From the NCBI GenBank assembly GCA_013433145.1, contig CM024187.1, positions 10,553,326-10,617,325 of the forward strand: DNA of 64,000 bases. The letters are read 5' to 3'. Of this stretch, positions 40,817-54,700 are shown one piece after another (position 1 is the stretch's first letter; every line of letters begins with the position of its first letter). The translations under genes and the position numbers were made by a program. The notes beneath the pieces are model-generated. The model saw only the letters and a program-made list of their open reading frames with translations. It had not been told where the DNA came from and did not search any database. Source of the stretch: Ascaris suum (taxonomy: Eukaryota; Nematoda; Chromadorea; Rhabditida; Ascarididae).

Positions 40817-43800
40817 GCAGTTGGCTGCATCAGCACGAGCAATACTTTCGATGGAGTTATTTCGATGCAGTTATTTCTTCGTCATGAAAACGTGGTAGGT
40901 TCCAAATATTTTGTCGCCTTTCTTGCATGAGTTCTTAATACTCCTGGCATGAAGCGAAGAATTCAGTGTATGTTCGTTGAATTTGGCACATATCGCTCTC
41001 AACACAGAAAGTTTTACCTTTCAGCTGCAGAAAAATGTGCTAATGGACGCTGTCTGTCTGTCCATCTGTTTATCCGTATATTTTATTTACGAGATGTGCC
41101 GCACCAATTTGGATGAAGTTTGCGCAGTTGGCACAAAATTTGGCTTCAGCCTTGATTCCAGAAGTATGCCTCATATCTTTTAATGTCATCGTTTCGTAAT
41201 TATTCTGATCTGTACCGAAGTTTAGGAGCCCGTGAGGGGCAATTTTTTTTTAAAAGGGCAAATTCAGTGCACGAAATTCAAAAATTCTTTGCGTTGATAC
41301 TTGACATGGCATCAGAGTTGTCCTTCTGATTCATTCGTAGACCAAGGAAACTGGATCTGAAAAGGAAGGCGCTCCCTGGCTGCATAAGTCTTGCAATTGC
41401 TGCAAAATTTCACAGAAGGGATTCAGTTGAGATTCAAATTTAGATTATCATCTTTTTGACTGCTTCACGAGGGCTTCTTAAATTTACGCAGATCAGAGCT
41501 AACTTTTAGAAATGAGCTTTAGTGTGCAAGTGACTGAGGCCAAAATTTAAAGAACCTTTGCCCCCGTCGCTAAAGTTTGCAGATTCGCATCCCCAGAAGT
41601 GGTTCCAACGAACATTTTCATATGCATTAAACTGTTTAGCCGGAATACGCTTCGCTGTGCGTTTTAGGAAATTTCTGACTCGACGGTCTTTTTTCATTAA
41701 GTGCAGAGGCAAATCTTTGCCGAGCAAGGTTTTTAAGCCGTTGCTATTTGCAGATTTTTTCGCTCTTACGGAATTGCACTATTACCACGTCTAATGCACA
41801 CAAATTTACCAAACGTTTAGCTTGTGCAGATATATTGCAAAGAAACCAGTTCAAGTTTTTGCTCAAAGAATTAAACCTCTTTGAACTTTTAAGCAATAAA
41901 TGCTTGTTTAACAGTGCATGTCCTGTTTGCAAATTCCAGCCAAGGAAGCCTGTCTAGCAATACTTGTAAGACTTTTCAATGCTTTCTTTCTTAAGGCATA
42001 GTGAGGCAATTGCAATTTTTGCCTCCGAGATTTTTGGCAATGGTTAATGTTGATTATCTTTGGCCGGCTTTTATTCACAAATGTCAAGGAATATTTTCTT
42101 CGACACATCCAGCAATCCAGCACTGTTATCGACAGGCAATGTCTACGAGGGGTTCACACAAATAATCCTACGATCTGTGGCTTTTTTCTCAGAGATTTAT
42201 TGCACGCCAGTGTAACCGTATTTTAAACACATCTCATTTTTTAATTGTCGATAATTGTATTGGTTCGTAATTATATATTTCCTTTGCGCTGTCTTCTTCG
42301 ACTGAAAGAAGCTTTAGGCAAGTAAAGGCGGTATGCTATTCCGGCATCTTCCTTTGCTAGACATTACGCCATGTGCCAGTTCACCTTTGTTAGGTCTACC
42401 ACACGCCATGGGCTGGACATTTCTTGCAGCTGTGCTTACTGCATTTTTCGCCACGTTTATCGGACAATTTAGTAGCGGCATCGGAAATTGTAATGGGGAA
42501 ACTACATAGTCGTTTGAAGCAAATATATTTTAGCCATCGAAAAACAATGAAGTGTTGGCACCTTTCGATGGCGGCGGTGGTTTTTTTTTTTACGAAGAGT
42601 ATGACGTAAAATAGTATCCTGAAGTAGGATTGCCACACATTAGAGAAGAACAAAGGAAGGAATTGTAATGATGACATAATTCCTCCTAACTCCTTTATTC
42701 TGCGACTACAAACAGACATATGGATCATTCTGCTCGAGCGAAAAAACTCGAAATTTTGAACGGCATTCATCGTGCAGAACATTTTTTGACTCGTGCTCTC
42801 TTTCTGTCCTTCGCTCGCAGAAAACCATCTTTGCAACAAATAGTTGTTTGTTATCTGCGCCTGAAGGAATTGCACCATTGTACGCATTGCTTACATTTGC
42901 AGTCAATCAGCGCAGTTAACATTCGGCAGCAGATTTTTGAGAAAGAGTGAATCTCGTTTTCATTGCATCGTGAAAGTTAAAACTTTCAGTCAGTGTAACC
43001 ATGAGCACATAGAGTTCACGCTTATTTTCTCAAGAAAATGTTTCATGGGTTTACTTTCTTTGATAGCATCAGTGTCAAGAAACCGATTTGCAATAAGACA
43101 GATCTATACTGAGTAGCCCTTTGACAAACAGCTGAAAAGAAACGAGTTCAGGAATCTTGCTAGGCTGGTTCGGAACGCATTTGCTTTCTCGAAAATTGAA
43201 ATTTATGAGACGCTGTCCCGGTCGTGATCGGTTAGATGTGCAAAACATAGCCTCTCATTTCTTTTTCACCACCCGATTCACTGATAACGCCCCTAGTGTT
43301 GATCGTTTGTACTACGTTTGAAATGTGTTACGTAAATCAAGTGGCCATAAACAAGTATTCATAGGTGCACCTAAACCACGTGTGTTGCATATATGGAACC
43401 TTTTACGCGTGCTACTTTACAATGTGCACACCTGCACAGGTTATGCCAGCTGGCGGACTTTGCTGCAGTTGGAGGAGAGGCAGAATGACGAATCAAATAA
43501 ATTACATCAAAATTGCTTTTTTTAAAATTATTCATGTACTCATTCAACCAGTTTGTTCATCAGGCATACTTTTTATCCGCTGATCTCGTTTCTTGTTCTT
43601 TTCATCCTCGCTGCAAAGCTTTATCATTTCAACTGATTATTTAGTACTGGCGGTCTTTTATGTAAAGAATGAATGCCTTCTCTAAAGTTTGTTCAGTTGT
43701 ATCCAAACTTCCCAGGAAAGACTGCTTGTTGTGGACGCTACGAGGAGGCATCGAACTATCAATCGAAACATCTTCTGTTCAGTTATCTCTCTTTCAGCTA

Positions 43801-45756
43801 TTGGAATCTCTATTCGTTTTTCATATGCACATGGTCTAGTTATTATATTGGTATAAAATTTGTCTGTTTTTGTTGCATCGTTGAATCCCTTCCAAGCAAA
43901 TTCACAATTAATCCATTTAGTCGGCAGTGCACAAAAAGAACAATATTTGTGAAGCTGGTACTTCAAATATCATTTTGAAAGCATTTTTGAGATGAATGGA
44001 ACAGTTCGACAGCTAAATCTGAATTGGTCACTCTAAACAATGAGATTAGAAAGTGCTTCGCATCTTTACACCAGCACCGCTACTTTTAACATAAAACAAC
44101 ATAAACCTGTACATAACAAAGAACTGCTCTTTGTTTACTCACTGCATTGCTCACTGCAACACTCAACGTACGCCTTGCTCAAATGGAAATTTCTTGCACT
44201 GAATCAAGTCTGAATACTTGCTGCCATAAATCTCAACGCAAAAAATGCATATTCTATTGCGTTTGTGGGTGAAGCTTCTGCGAGTTGTCCTTCATATAGC
44301 CTTTAAAAATCAATAAGGTCGAAGCACAGAGGAAAAGCGGGATAAATGCACTTAGAGATCAACGAAAGACAACATTAAGAAGGAAAGTGAAAAGTAAAAA
44401 TGAGCACTGAATGTAGTGTTGCTGCCGGTCCATTTTGTTGAGGACGGCACTCTTATACGCAAATATTTTAATCACTTAGAATTTGGCAAAATTCTAAGCA
44501 TGATCCACGCACCGAAGAATTATGCTTAGCTAGCACTAAACCTTACAGAGAAATGTGCTAGCATCACACATTTCTTAACAAAATACTGTCACATAATTCT
44601 TTGTCATCTGGCAGTTCACGCACAGTAGATAACACAGAGATATGCAAATTACACCTTCCCACGCAGCCTAAGAAGTGCATTATAATGACGGATTTCTTTA
44701 CCAGACCTAACAGTAGCTATGAATGCAAACCACTAAAAATCGATGCTCTGGCGGCCTTCTTCTCCAATATTTATTTACGATATGACCGATACGTGGGTCG
44801 GAGGACTTTTATACAGCGTACATTTCACTCATAGTGCAGAACGATTCGTATTGCATCAAAAATTGTTCGCCATACGGCACGTATCAGCCGTTCCTTTTAA
44901 GTGACACTCAACTCAGTGCAGAACGCAAGCAAATTTCGCCTCCACTCATGCACAATAAAGCAGCCGAAGGCAACGAACGATTTGTGCACTGATGCGAATG
45001 ATGAAATGCCGTTTTGCTTTGCGCAACGATTTCTCACCAGCAGCCTTGAAGTTAGACCGTTGATATCTCGCCTCGTAGGTAATAAGCTGATTTCCACATT
45101 TCCAGATTTATATCAGTCAAATTTACTCCTCGGTTTCTGTGCTATCTTGAGCTCTTCTCGCTATGTGCATGCTAGAAGAGTCATTTTGAAGACTTCGCTA
45201 TTCATCTCCCTGCCCACTGATTCACTACTCTCCACACTGGTTGGCCAACTGTGGCATGCAATCACGCATTCTCCACAGCGATCAGGCTTACTGTCGAGCC
45301 TTGCCAAGAAATGTAGCTAATTGCCCTTCCTTTCTGAATACAAGTGATAAAAGTGTGGGCGCTCAAGTGTCCACGTTTTCGGTGTTTAATGCTCTCGACG
45401 CTCAGGTGTTTTTGAAGTTTCGATTCGGCTATGTCACCGTTACCGTAAAATTGACAACGCGTATGTGTATTCTAACCCCAGTCAAACTCATGAATGAAAT
45501 CTGAAATAGGTAGCTTGATTTGCTAGGCACCTTCTCCACTCGCAAAATCCGTATACTCGACAAACATAAAAGACTTTACCGCTCTCTTTTCGTCCATCAC
45601 ATTCTTTTTGCAGCATCCTTACTCTCAAACTCCGAAACTATTGTTCACTCCAACGATGCACTGTGAATATTGCGCTTTATTCAAGGAATACTCGCCGTGA
45701 ACATTGGGGCTGAAGCGCAAATAGTGCTGCCATACTTGACTGACAAATGACAGGGG
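40817..45756. other. Intergenic sequence between GPCR and TRPV genes
   Basis: No gene recognised in 4.9 kb. The longest frame (42396-42887, minus, 163 codons) has no domain and overlaps plus-strand frames. A possible interspersed repeat with a CTGTCTGTCTG start lies at 41045-41170. The TRPV promoter is presumably close to 45.7 kb. Confidence 0.55.
41045..41170 (+). repeat. Possible interspersed repeat with CTGTCTGTCTGTCC start
   Basis: A CTGTCTGTCTGTCCATCTG block is followed about 40 bases later by CACCAATTTGGATGAAGTTTG and then GGCACAAAATTTGG. From memory, a similar pairing of a (TCTG)n start with a CCGATTTGGATGAAATTTGG-like block recurs in dispersed repeats of many invertebrates. I see only one copy in this window, so the call is tentative. 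Confidence 0.3.
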
Positions 45757-48700
45757 ATGGGAAATGCGTCGAGCACGGTGACTGCAGGCATAAAGAGTCA
45801 AGTTGACAATCGCAACAATGTAATTTACAAGCTTGGCGATGTCACCGGAAATGGAGAGTTAGCACTTTTGGCCAAAGAAGCTCTTCGTACCAACAACTTG
45901 GCGCCCCTCGACCAACGCATTATCGAAGTATTCGTTTTTCTGCTATGATGTTTTTTAATGCGTTGTTCACATTGTCCATTTCGGTAACCACTAAGCACGT
46001 TCAGCTGATCATAGGATTGTAGTGAGCAAGGTTCCTCAGGTGAGCCCACTATCAACGACAAAACTAGAAATCAACTTATTTGTTATCAAATAAGTTCATT
46101 CCAAAAATATTATAAAGGAGCAGATGCGACTGAGCAAATAAAAGGAGAAGCGCTCACGAACACAAACTTTCGGTGCATTCCGGCTTCATTCAAGTCGACC
46201 CACAAGAAGCATCCCAAATAGTTTTACTTAGCAACAAATAGTTTTACTTAGCAATCCAGTGAAGGTTCTTACTTTCTTGCCGACATGTACTCAAACTTAC
46301 TAAACTTGCACGCGAAATTTCTTCCTATGTGGATTGCAGTCTTGATTCCAGAGAATTCGTCCTCTACTTTACAACGACGGTGAAGGTAAAATGATTCCGA
46401 TCGAAAAGATCATTGCTCAACGCCACATGGAAAGAACAGGTTGCTTTTGCTCGATATAAAAAGAGCATAAAATTATAACTTCAAAGCCCACAAACTTGGA
46501 AGTGCAATTCCCAATAGATGTCAGCCTTCCTAAACAGGGGCTGCCTTTTCCTGGCTTCAGCCCAAAGTTTCTAGAAGATCTCTAAAATGAAGGTGGGCAT
46601 TTGCAAAGAGGATGCCTGACTTGGTAGAAGACGCCTATGAACAACACCAATTCCATTTGGAGCTACAGTCGAGAGACGGAGAATTCGCAACAATTCTTAG
46701 CCCTTTAGGAAGAAGGGATATGTACTTGATTGATTTTACTGAGGCGGATTTGGGTAAACCAAATATTCGTTTCTTTTTTCCACCTCCATGCTGCAGTAAT
46801 ACGTATCACGGTGACCAAAAACAATCAAATAGCTGCTTAATTGTGATGAATTACCACTTATTACTGCTGAGTAAGTGAAGCGCTCACATCGCCCAGAAAG
46901 GATGTGAAGTTTATTTGTCACTGAGATAATAAGATAATATAGAAAACTTAACGTATACAGTCGATCACAAGCGCAAATGTCACTAAATATTTCATCTTAC
47001 TCTAAGCAGCCGACAAAGGATGTGAACACGGCCACTGAACAAAGTTGCTGGTTTGGACACAAAAATTTTGCGGCAGTATTGCTCCATTTTTGCATTAATT
47101 TATGTTTTAAGCTTATTACGCGTGTTGTGTCAAGACCTAGGTTATGCACAGGTAACACCTATGCAGTGCAAGGAAGTGGACTGAAGAAATTCGTATGTTG
47201 GCATTTGAATCACCGTGGAGCGGTTGGTGAAACACTGCTACACGTATGCTTCCTATCGGGCCTTCCCGATCACATGAAGTTGCTCGCTCAACGACTGCTG
47301 TACAATTTCCCAAAAATTATCAACGACTTTTATCTGTGCGATGAATACTACGGTATGCAGTTTTACTAATACTTACGATAGCGCTCATATAAGAAGAACC
47401 ATTTGTTGTGGCGGTTTGAATATCAGGATGCGTATTTCAACCGAATCCATCCTTCAGGTCACGAGCGCTCGTGAACAGAACGCAATGTTCTTAGTATTCT
47501 TCCATCCCTTTAGGACACAGGCAATCTTAATCACTTAACTTTCGTTCATTTAGTAAAATACTCACTTGCAAGTAGTTGGCAGTCTGAACGGTAGACGAAT
47601 CTGGACGGAAAGTTTCCACCTGGCGACTTTTTTGTATCAAACAATAAAACACAAAGGAATTATACTAGCCAATCATCTGGCCGGAGTAGCCGGCATTCAC
47701 AAATCTGCAGTAAGTATACTCTGATAGCATTATACAAATAACAAAAGACGAGAAACTGTATTACGTGCAAGAAACAGTAGCAACGAAAAGTGCAGTCTCA
47801 ATATTTCGCAGACAGAAGCCATCATTAGGTGAGATAGGTGCGCTAAGGAGCACATAACATGTACTAGTTTCAATCGGTTAGCTGTGGTACCTTTTCATTC
47901 TGGTATTCGTTCACTCGTTAATGGAACTATGCTCACTGACTTTATGAATTCTCTGATTAAAAAATTTACTTCGTTCCTCTTAAGTCAAACTATTTTGCTT
48001 CCCCTGCGGTGTCTCCCACCCTCCGCTTTCGCGTCAGCTCTCTTTATCCCGTCGACCCTCCTTTCTCCCCACCTGACATATCACTTTTGAATGCATTTCG
48101 TTGCATGCCTATGAATTATCACCCGATGATGCCTTATGACCTGAAACGTTGTAACGACTTTTTTGTTACTACTGTGTGCTCCACATAGACAAGTCCTCAT
48201 TTTATTAATAATACAACAAACATTCGCACTGCAGAGCGCATTTATACCAAAATTTAGCAAAAGCAGAAAAGCGTTACCAGGTGAAACGGCGCTTCATATG
48301 GGCATAGTGAGCGAGAACGCAGAAATTGTTCGCTTTCTGTTGAAAAGCGGTGCGGACGTCTCACAGCGAACGTGCGGTAACTTCTTTACTTGCGATGATC
48401 AGAAAAGTTCGCGTACGGACTCACCCGATCAAGAGGCCGTTGTACTCGGCCGACACACCACCTACAGCGGGCAAGCATATTTGTTACATTTAATAGTTAT
48501 GAATATTGCGATTGTTACCAAAATTATGTTATTCGGGCATCAGATGCTCTAAGCGAAGTGTAGGAACTCTTTCCGCATAGGTGTCCACAACACCACAACT
48601 CAGTTCTCAGTGCCTGTCATTTGCCCCACCCCTTTCTCTTTCTCCTCGCCTCCCTTAACTTTAAGATATATTGCATTTTCCAGCTCCTTTACAATGCCGT

Positions 48701-51700
48701 CGTCGCTTTGGTTTGGATATTTCGATCTGCCACCGTTACCCAACTGCAACTTTTTTATAAACTGCTAGGATTGGTGACAGTTCCGAGACAAGAGTCTGTT
48801 CATCTTAATATTGCACCGCTTACACGAGGTAACTTAGTTGAATTGGCTTAGGGACGATTAGCGGTGTTCTTTTGTTCACCATCCGCCTGCCTGTTTGCTA
48901 TTTCCTTTCCAACCATCCGCAGTTTTTACCACATGATCGCCCGTTTATGAGTTTATAACAAGCAAGTTGTTAGCTAAAATCTCTTGTATAACACCCATCT
49001 CATTCTGTAAGACATGAATGAAGTTGTTTTTATATAAGGCGACATTTCTGAATGTAAAGTTAACTGTTTTGAGGAATTTATATTTTGGTGAATATCCTCT
49101 TTCGTTTGCTGCATGCCTTTCACAAGGTGAATGCTTTCGAATGCTCATTGCACATGGAGCCGATCCCAATTGGCAAGATTCCAACGGAAACACAGTGCTT
49201 CATATTGCAACAATTCATGAGAAGTGGGTAAGAATTTTCAAACGAACGAACGAAGAAGCGAAAGAATCTTTATTCGTAAAGGAACGAAGAAGACTGCACT
49301 GAAGCACTGCAGTACAACAACAACGTAAATACGCGTGATGAGAAAAACGTCGTCCGAGAATGTGTCATAAACAGCACTTCGAAACACACTACAACATATT
49401 CATGCATCAGCCCTCTAAGATTTAGCACATCTCTGATGATTTTTCAGTAATCCATTCTTGCAACGAGCGCAGATTGAAATGTTTTAGACGATGCATAATT
49501 ACGCCTAAATTCTGAGCCTCTACTAAGATTTGGCTATTCCAAACCCTCACCACTCTTTAGTGGAAGGTGTGTAAGAATGTTGTTTAGTGAGAATGTCCTC
49601 CATACCATATGAAAACGATGACTGCAGTGACTGCGAATTCACGTTTCGCTACTGCGATGACTTCAGAAAGACCCACTTGTTCACTAAGAAAAAACATCAG
49701 GAACAAAAGCAAAAGAATAAATTGGCGATCGCAAGCTTAGCTTTGTTCCGAACGTTTCTTTGGGTATGACAACTTGTTTTATTGGTTGAATTCCTTCAAA
49801 ACGCTAAATACCATCAGCACTGATCGTTAAATCTAAAGCGTACTTCACCAGCATCAGTTCAAACCGACATGGAACCATCCACGCTGCAAGAATTCTTTTT
49901 TCATAGCTCTCTCTGTTTTCCGCTGTCAAAGACCTGTCAAGGGTCAAAGATTTCGCCCATTTTCTTTCAATTTCCAATATTCTCAATGCTTATGCTGGCA
50001 ACAACTGAGAGGTATCAAGTTATGCCTTCGTTCATGAATGAAATGCGATTTCTTTCTATAAAGTTCCATGGTCGCATTATGCCCCACATAATGATTTCCT
50101 GCATGATTGCAGGAAATGTTCAAATTGGCACTAAGTTTGGGAGCAAATCTTCATATAGAAAATCGTCGGAACTTGACTCCGCTCACTTTGGCAGCTTATT
50201 TAGCAAAAAAAGTGGTTCGTTGCGTTCTCATTCTATTGCATGCAACCTGCGAGGTGCTCAGAGACACATGGCAATCGATTGGACGTCGACCATTATAATA
50301 TTAAAGCATATCTAGGCTATCGTTCTCCTATTACTGTGGTTTCAAATTTCAAAAATTCAAGAACTTGCCTTCTCTTTCAAGATCATTTATGGCGCTTTAG
50401 CTTATTCTTGCATGTGATATTATTATTTGTTGAAAATATAATGCACATGGAGGCAACACACTAATGCTAGCAAAAAGTTTGTCGCTTTGAAACGAAGCAA
50501 AATCTTTCGGAATCAATTTTCTTTCCCTAAACTGCAGCTGCCTTCATTATGTCATTTTCTTTCTGTTTTCTTTTTATCTGATCAAGAAAAATCAAATAGA
50601 TGTTCGAGAAAATAGTGGAAGAGGAGCGGCAAGTGTACTGGACATACGGTGGCGTGATGTCGGCAGCCTATCCCCTCGAGCATCTTGATTCAATTGAGCC
50701 ATCAACCGGTAGACTGAATAGAAATTCTGCGCTGGCTATTGTCGTTTATGGCAATTCAGCTGAGCACCTCAACTTGTTGCCCAACTTGCTCGAAGAACTC
50801 GTCCAAAAAAAGTGGATCACGTATGGTCGCAAAGTGTGCGTTCCTTTCTACAAGGCTCATAGAGCATTTTCTACTTTCAAATCGATTTGATTTGCTGATT
50901 GTCTTTGGAAAAATAACTGAGGTTTTAACGCTAGAATGTTGCAGTATCAGCTAAAGCAATTCTTGAGAGCTCGTTCTTTCGCCAGCTGTGAAACACTGCC
51001 CGTAGATGCACTTTATCTTTGCAGTGTACGAGTGAATAAATTTTGCGGCATTCACCAGAAATTTTTTCTCAACTGTGGTGCACTGCCCACGATTAAAGTA
51101 CTTCATCTACCTTCTGATTATTTCAACGCTCGTAGGTTTGCAATTCGTTCTGATGTCCTCCTATGAGAGATTGTTCTGCATTGCTGAGAACAAGTTCAAT
51201 GATCAGATCCTTGGCTTCCCGCAAGATCAGGATCTCCGTATAAGGATTTTTGTAAACGAACAATCGAGAATTTTTAAAATACATGCGCCAGTTTCGAACA
51301 CATATTTATTGGTGCATTAAAATCGAGAAAAAAATTGGCTCCCAGGGATTGTTCTGTGTTTTCGATTTCGAAAATGCAAAGAACCAGTCGGTGATATGGT
51401 TGCAACTGCAACACGCACATATTATTTCAGACTCTTAATTCCCTACTTTCTTATGTTGGAAATATCAATTCAGAAGGAACATTTCACTTCGCTTTGTTGT
51501 GTGCTGCATGAATGATGGCGTATTCCCAACATATTCTAATTGTGGTGCTCATATTTCAAATCTTTTAGTAGATTCCTCTACCTGTTTTAAAGAAGCAAAG
51601 TTGGAACAAGTAGATAATTACTTCATTTTCAGATTATTTGGTCAGTTAGCGACTTTCTTTCTTTATTTTGCCACTGTGTTTTGGTGCTTTCTACTGAGGC

Positions 51701-54700
51701 CGACACCATTCGAACGACATATGAACAGCACCGATTTGTATTGCCTGGCTGAAGTTCACAAAGTTAACCTCAGTGGCCTTAACACAAGAACCCACGTAAG
51801 TGAGAATCTTTCAAGGAAACTGATTACTTTCTAATCTGATGTATTCATCCATCATCGATTACTGTCACACCAACAAAGCACCTAACCTAATCCATATGTG
51901 ACATCCAATTGAAACAAAATGAGAAGCGACTGCTCCATTTTCCGCTCGAGTCGACTGAAAAACTACCGAGTAACGTAGAAAATATTCGTTTCACTAATCT
52001 TAAATTCGGCAGCTTTGAAGAGTTCTGCAGCTTATATGGTTGCATATTTTAATGCCTTTTTCCGCTTTAACCCCTGGATAAAAATTAGCAAGAAATTGAG
52101 AATTCTGAAAGCAACTGAAGTGATGGTATGAATTTCACTTCTGTGCGTGAAATGAAAGAGAAATTTCAGTTGTACATGCTGCTATATTTAATTGCTGTTA
52201 TCGGTGCTTTGCTTTATCTTTTTCAAATGGTCGCTCATATTCGAAACGTCGGCAAGACGATGTATTTTTTGAGCTTGGTAAGTGAACGTCGTTTTATAGT
52301 TTGACCAGGTGGAATTTTAACAAATTGATTTATAAATAGTCACGTGCCTCTTTAACACTGCAGACCGAGTAATAGTGCAGCTGCGAGAACGTTTATTCGA
52401 GCTTTAATAAACTGGAGCAAAAGATATACAATAGGTCCCGAGACCTTTAGTGCATAGGCACTTGATATGCTTACAGCTGCATAGGACAGATATTCGTGCA
52501 TTGCTGCTCCCCGTGCGCAAGTGCATTAAGGGGAAATGGCAAGCGGCAAGGCGACCAAGTGATTCTCGCTGGCATTTGCTCCTTTCAGTGGAAAAACAGA
52601 TTTTATTGCACTTGATCGAACATAGCTGGAACTGCTCACTACTACTGTTACTACTTTTACTTAGTACGGCCTCACATTTCCAGTTAGGTGCATCTTGAAC
52701 TACTTAAGAAGGCAGTAGATATTATCGAACGTTACATCTGACATAGGTTGTTAATGATGCCTGTAATACTCTCTACTATTAGACTCGTTCACGTATTGCA
52801 TGATGCTTCACTGTTACTTCTACTCACTACTTACAGTAGCTACCACAACTGAATACTTGGAATCTAGCATTTTCTGTGCTTCGTATACTGCTGAATGCTT
52901 GCAGCTGCTTAAAGGATTGCTTTCTACCACCGCTGCCACTGTTGAATGATACTTTCGCTGCTTCCACAATTGCTGCTTCTAGCATTGCTACCGAGATGCT
53001 AGTATCGATGAAACCACTCATTACTGATAATTTAAACGTTTTTTAAAAAAAATATAATATTTCCTCCGGAAAGAAACGGGGTTCTCGGCTACACTGCACC
53101 GTTGCTGTGAGAGTGTAATCAGAATGCCGACGCGTAGGATTCATAGAGGGAATCAATTCACTTCGCATATCCTGGGAGCAGCAAGATCGTTACCGGAGGC
53201 GATCTGTATTGGAAGCATATTGCCGTCGAGAAGAGACTGATTTGCAGTTAAACAATTTGAGGAAGAGAAGAGAACATTTCCTTTTTCGCCTACATGTATC
53301 AGACTGTCGAATTGAATATGGAATTCTGCATATTGCTGCATCATGCACTTCATCAGTAAATAACTTTCTCAAAAAATATTTGCTTTCAGTCAGGCTTCCC
53401 TGCGAAAGCGATATTTCTTGTTTCGTGTGTTTTGATGGTGGTCGCCTTTTTCACTCGCCTTCTTTGCCTCGATCCAATCGAGGACACACTATGGGTGTTC
53501 ATCGTTCTATTGACTGCGATTAAATTTCTTTTCTTTTGCAGGCAATTTGATTATGATATTATTTTCCTTACATATTCCATTCTTTTCAAATTATTCTTCT
53601 AAAACTATGCTGCTGTTATCTTGATGGTTTTCAGTGCTGTTTTGCTGAAATCGTTTTGGAAATCCAGCCTGATTTATGATCCGTATCCTCAAGTAAATTG
53701 TTCGCAGGCTTTTTCATTTCTACATTGGTGCTAATATTGAGTACAGTGGGAACTTGAAAGTTTGGAATCCTTTACCTTAGATTCTCTTTCAACACTCTTC
53801 TTTCAGAGGTTTCAAAACGGTTGGACCATTTGTTCTAATACTGTACAAAATTATTATGAAGGATCTCGTGCGTTTTTTCATTATTTATTGTATTATTGCT
53901 GTCGGATTCTCACAAGGTGCTTCATGCAATTCATTATCATTATTTCTTGGAGCTGCACTTTTAATAGGATTGGAATAGTGCTTATTTGTGATGAGTGCAA
54001 TCAAACATTCTCTTCGCCATTAAATTATGCAGCAAAGTGTCGCACTCCAAATATTTTCCGCACCATTTTGACAAGATTTTCTAGAACGTCAATGCCGTCT
54101 CTTCTGTTTTTATCGCTGCTCACCTTATCAGAATATTTAAAATATGGTTAACTTTTCATGCGTTGAGTCCAAAGTAGTAGAAAGTACATGGCGGAGTGTG
54201 CTGTTGCGTTCAGTGAATAGTGTTGATTAAATGGAGACGCAACGGACTGATAAAATTAAGTGCCGTTTGAGGCGGCAAAAGATTGCCTCCAAAATGAGGA
54301 GAGCACTTCAGTTGTTAGAGTTAATGCATTAATTCGATGTGATCAAGTCAGCTAGATATTTCAATGGTGACAGCCTAATCGACAGTTGATGAGCTACATA
54401 TCACCTGATCTACTTATTTCCAAGATCTCGGTTTTTTTTCCTTATTTGCTTTTTGTATGCACCACATGGCCCAACAGAACATTTTATTTGGGATTTTAAT
54501 TGCAGCATTTTATGTGATTTTTCTTGGCTTCCGTCGAGGCGACCCCAATTTCAATATCCACGAAGAGGAGACAATAATGTGGAATGTGCCTGAATCGTTT
54601 ATACGGATGTTTCTCATGTCTTTGACCGAATTCACTGTTCTATTCGATCAGCTCGAAGATTGCGACTTGGCGGTTGTCGGTAAAGTAAGTTCTTCATATG

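Noticed and set aside
42396..42887. 163-codon minus-strand open frame
   Set aside because: No recognisable domain, overlaps plus-strand frames, and includes a run of Phe/Lys from a poly(T) tract; probably chance.
54457..54505. Upstream methionine for the TRPV pore exon
   Set aside because: The AATTGCAG acceptor at 54505 joins in phase with TM5; the upstream frame is intron.
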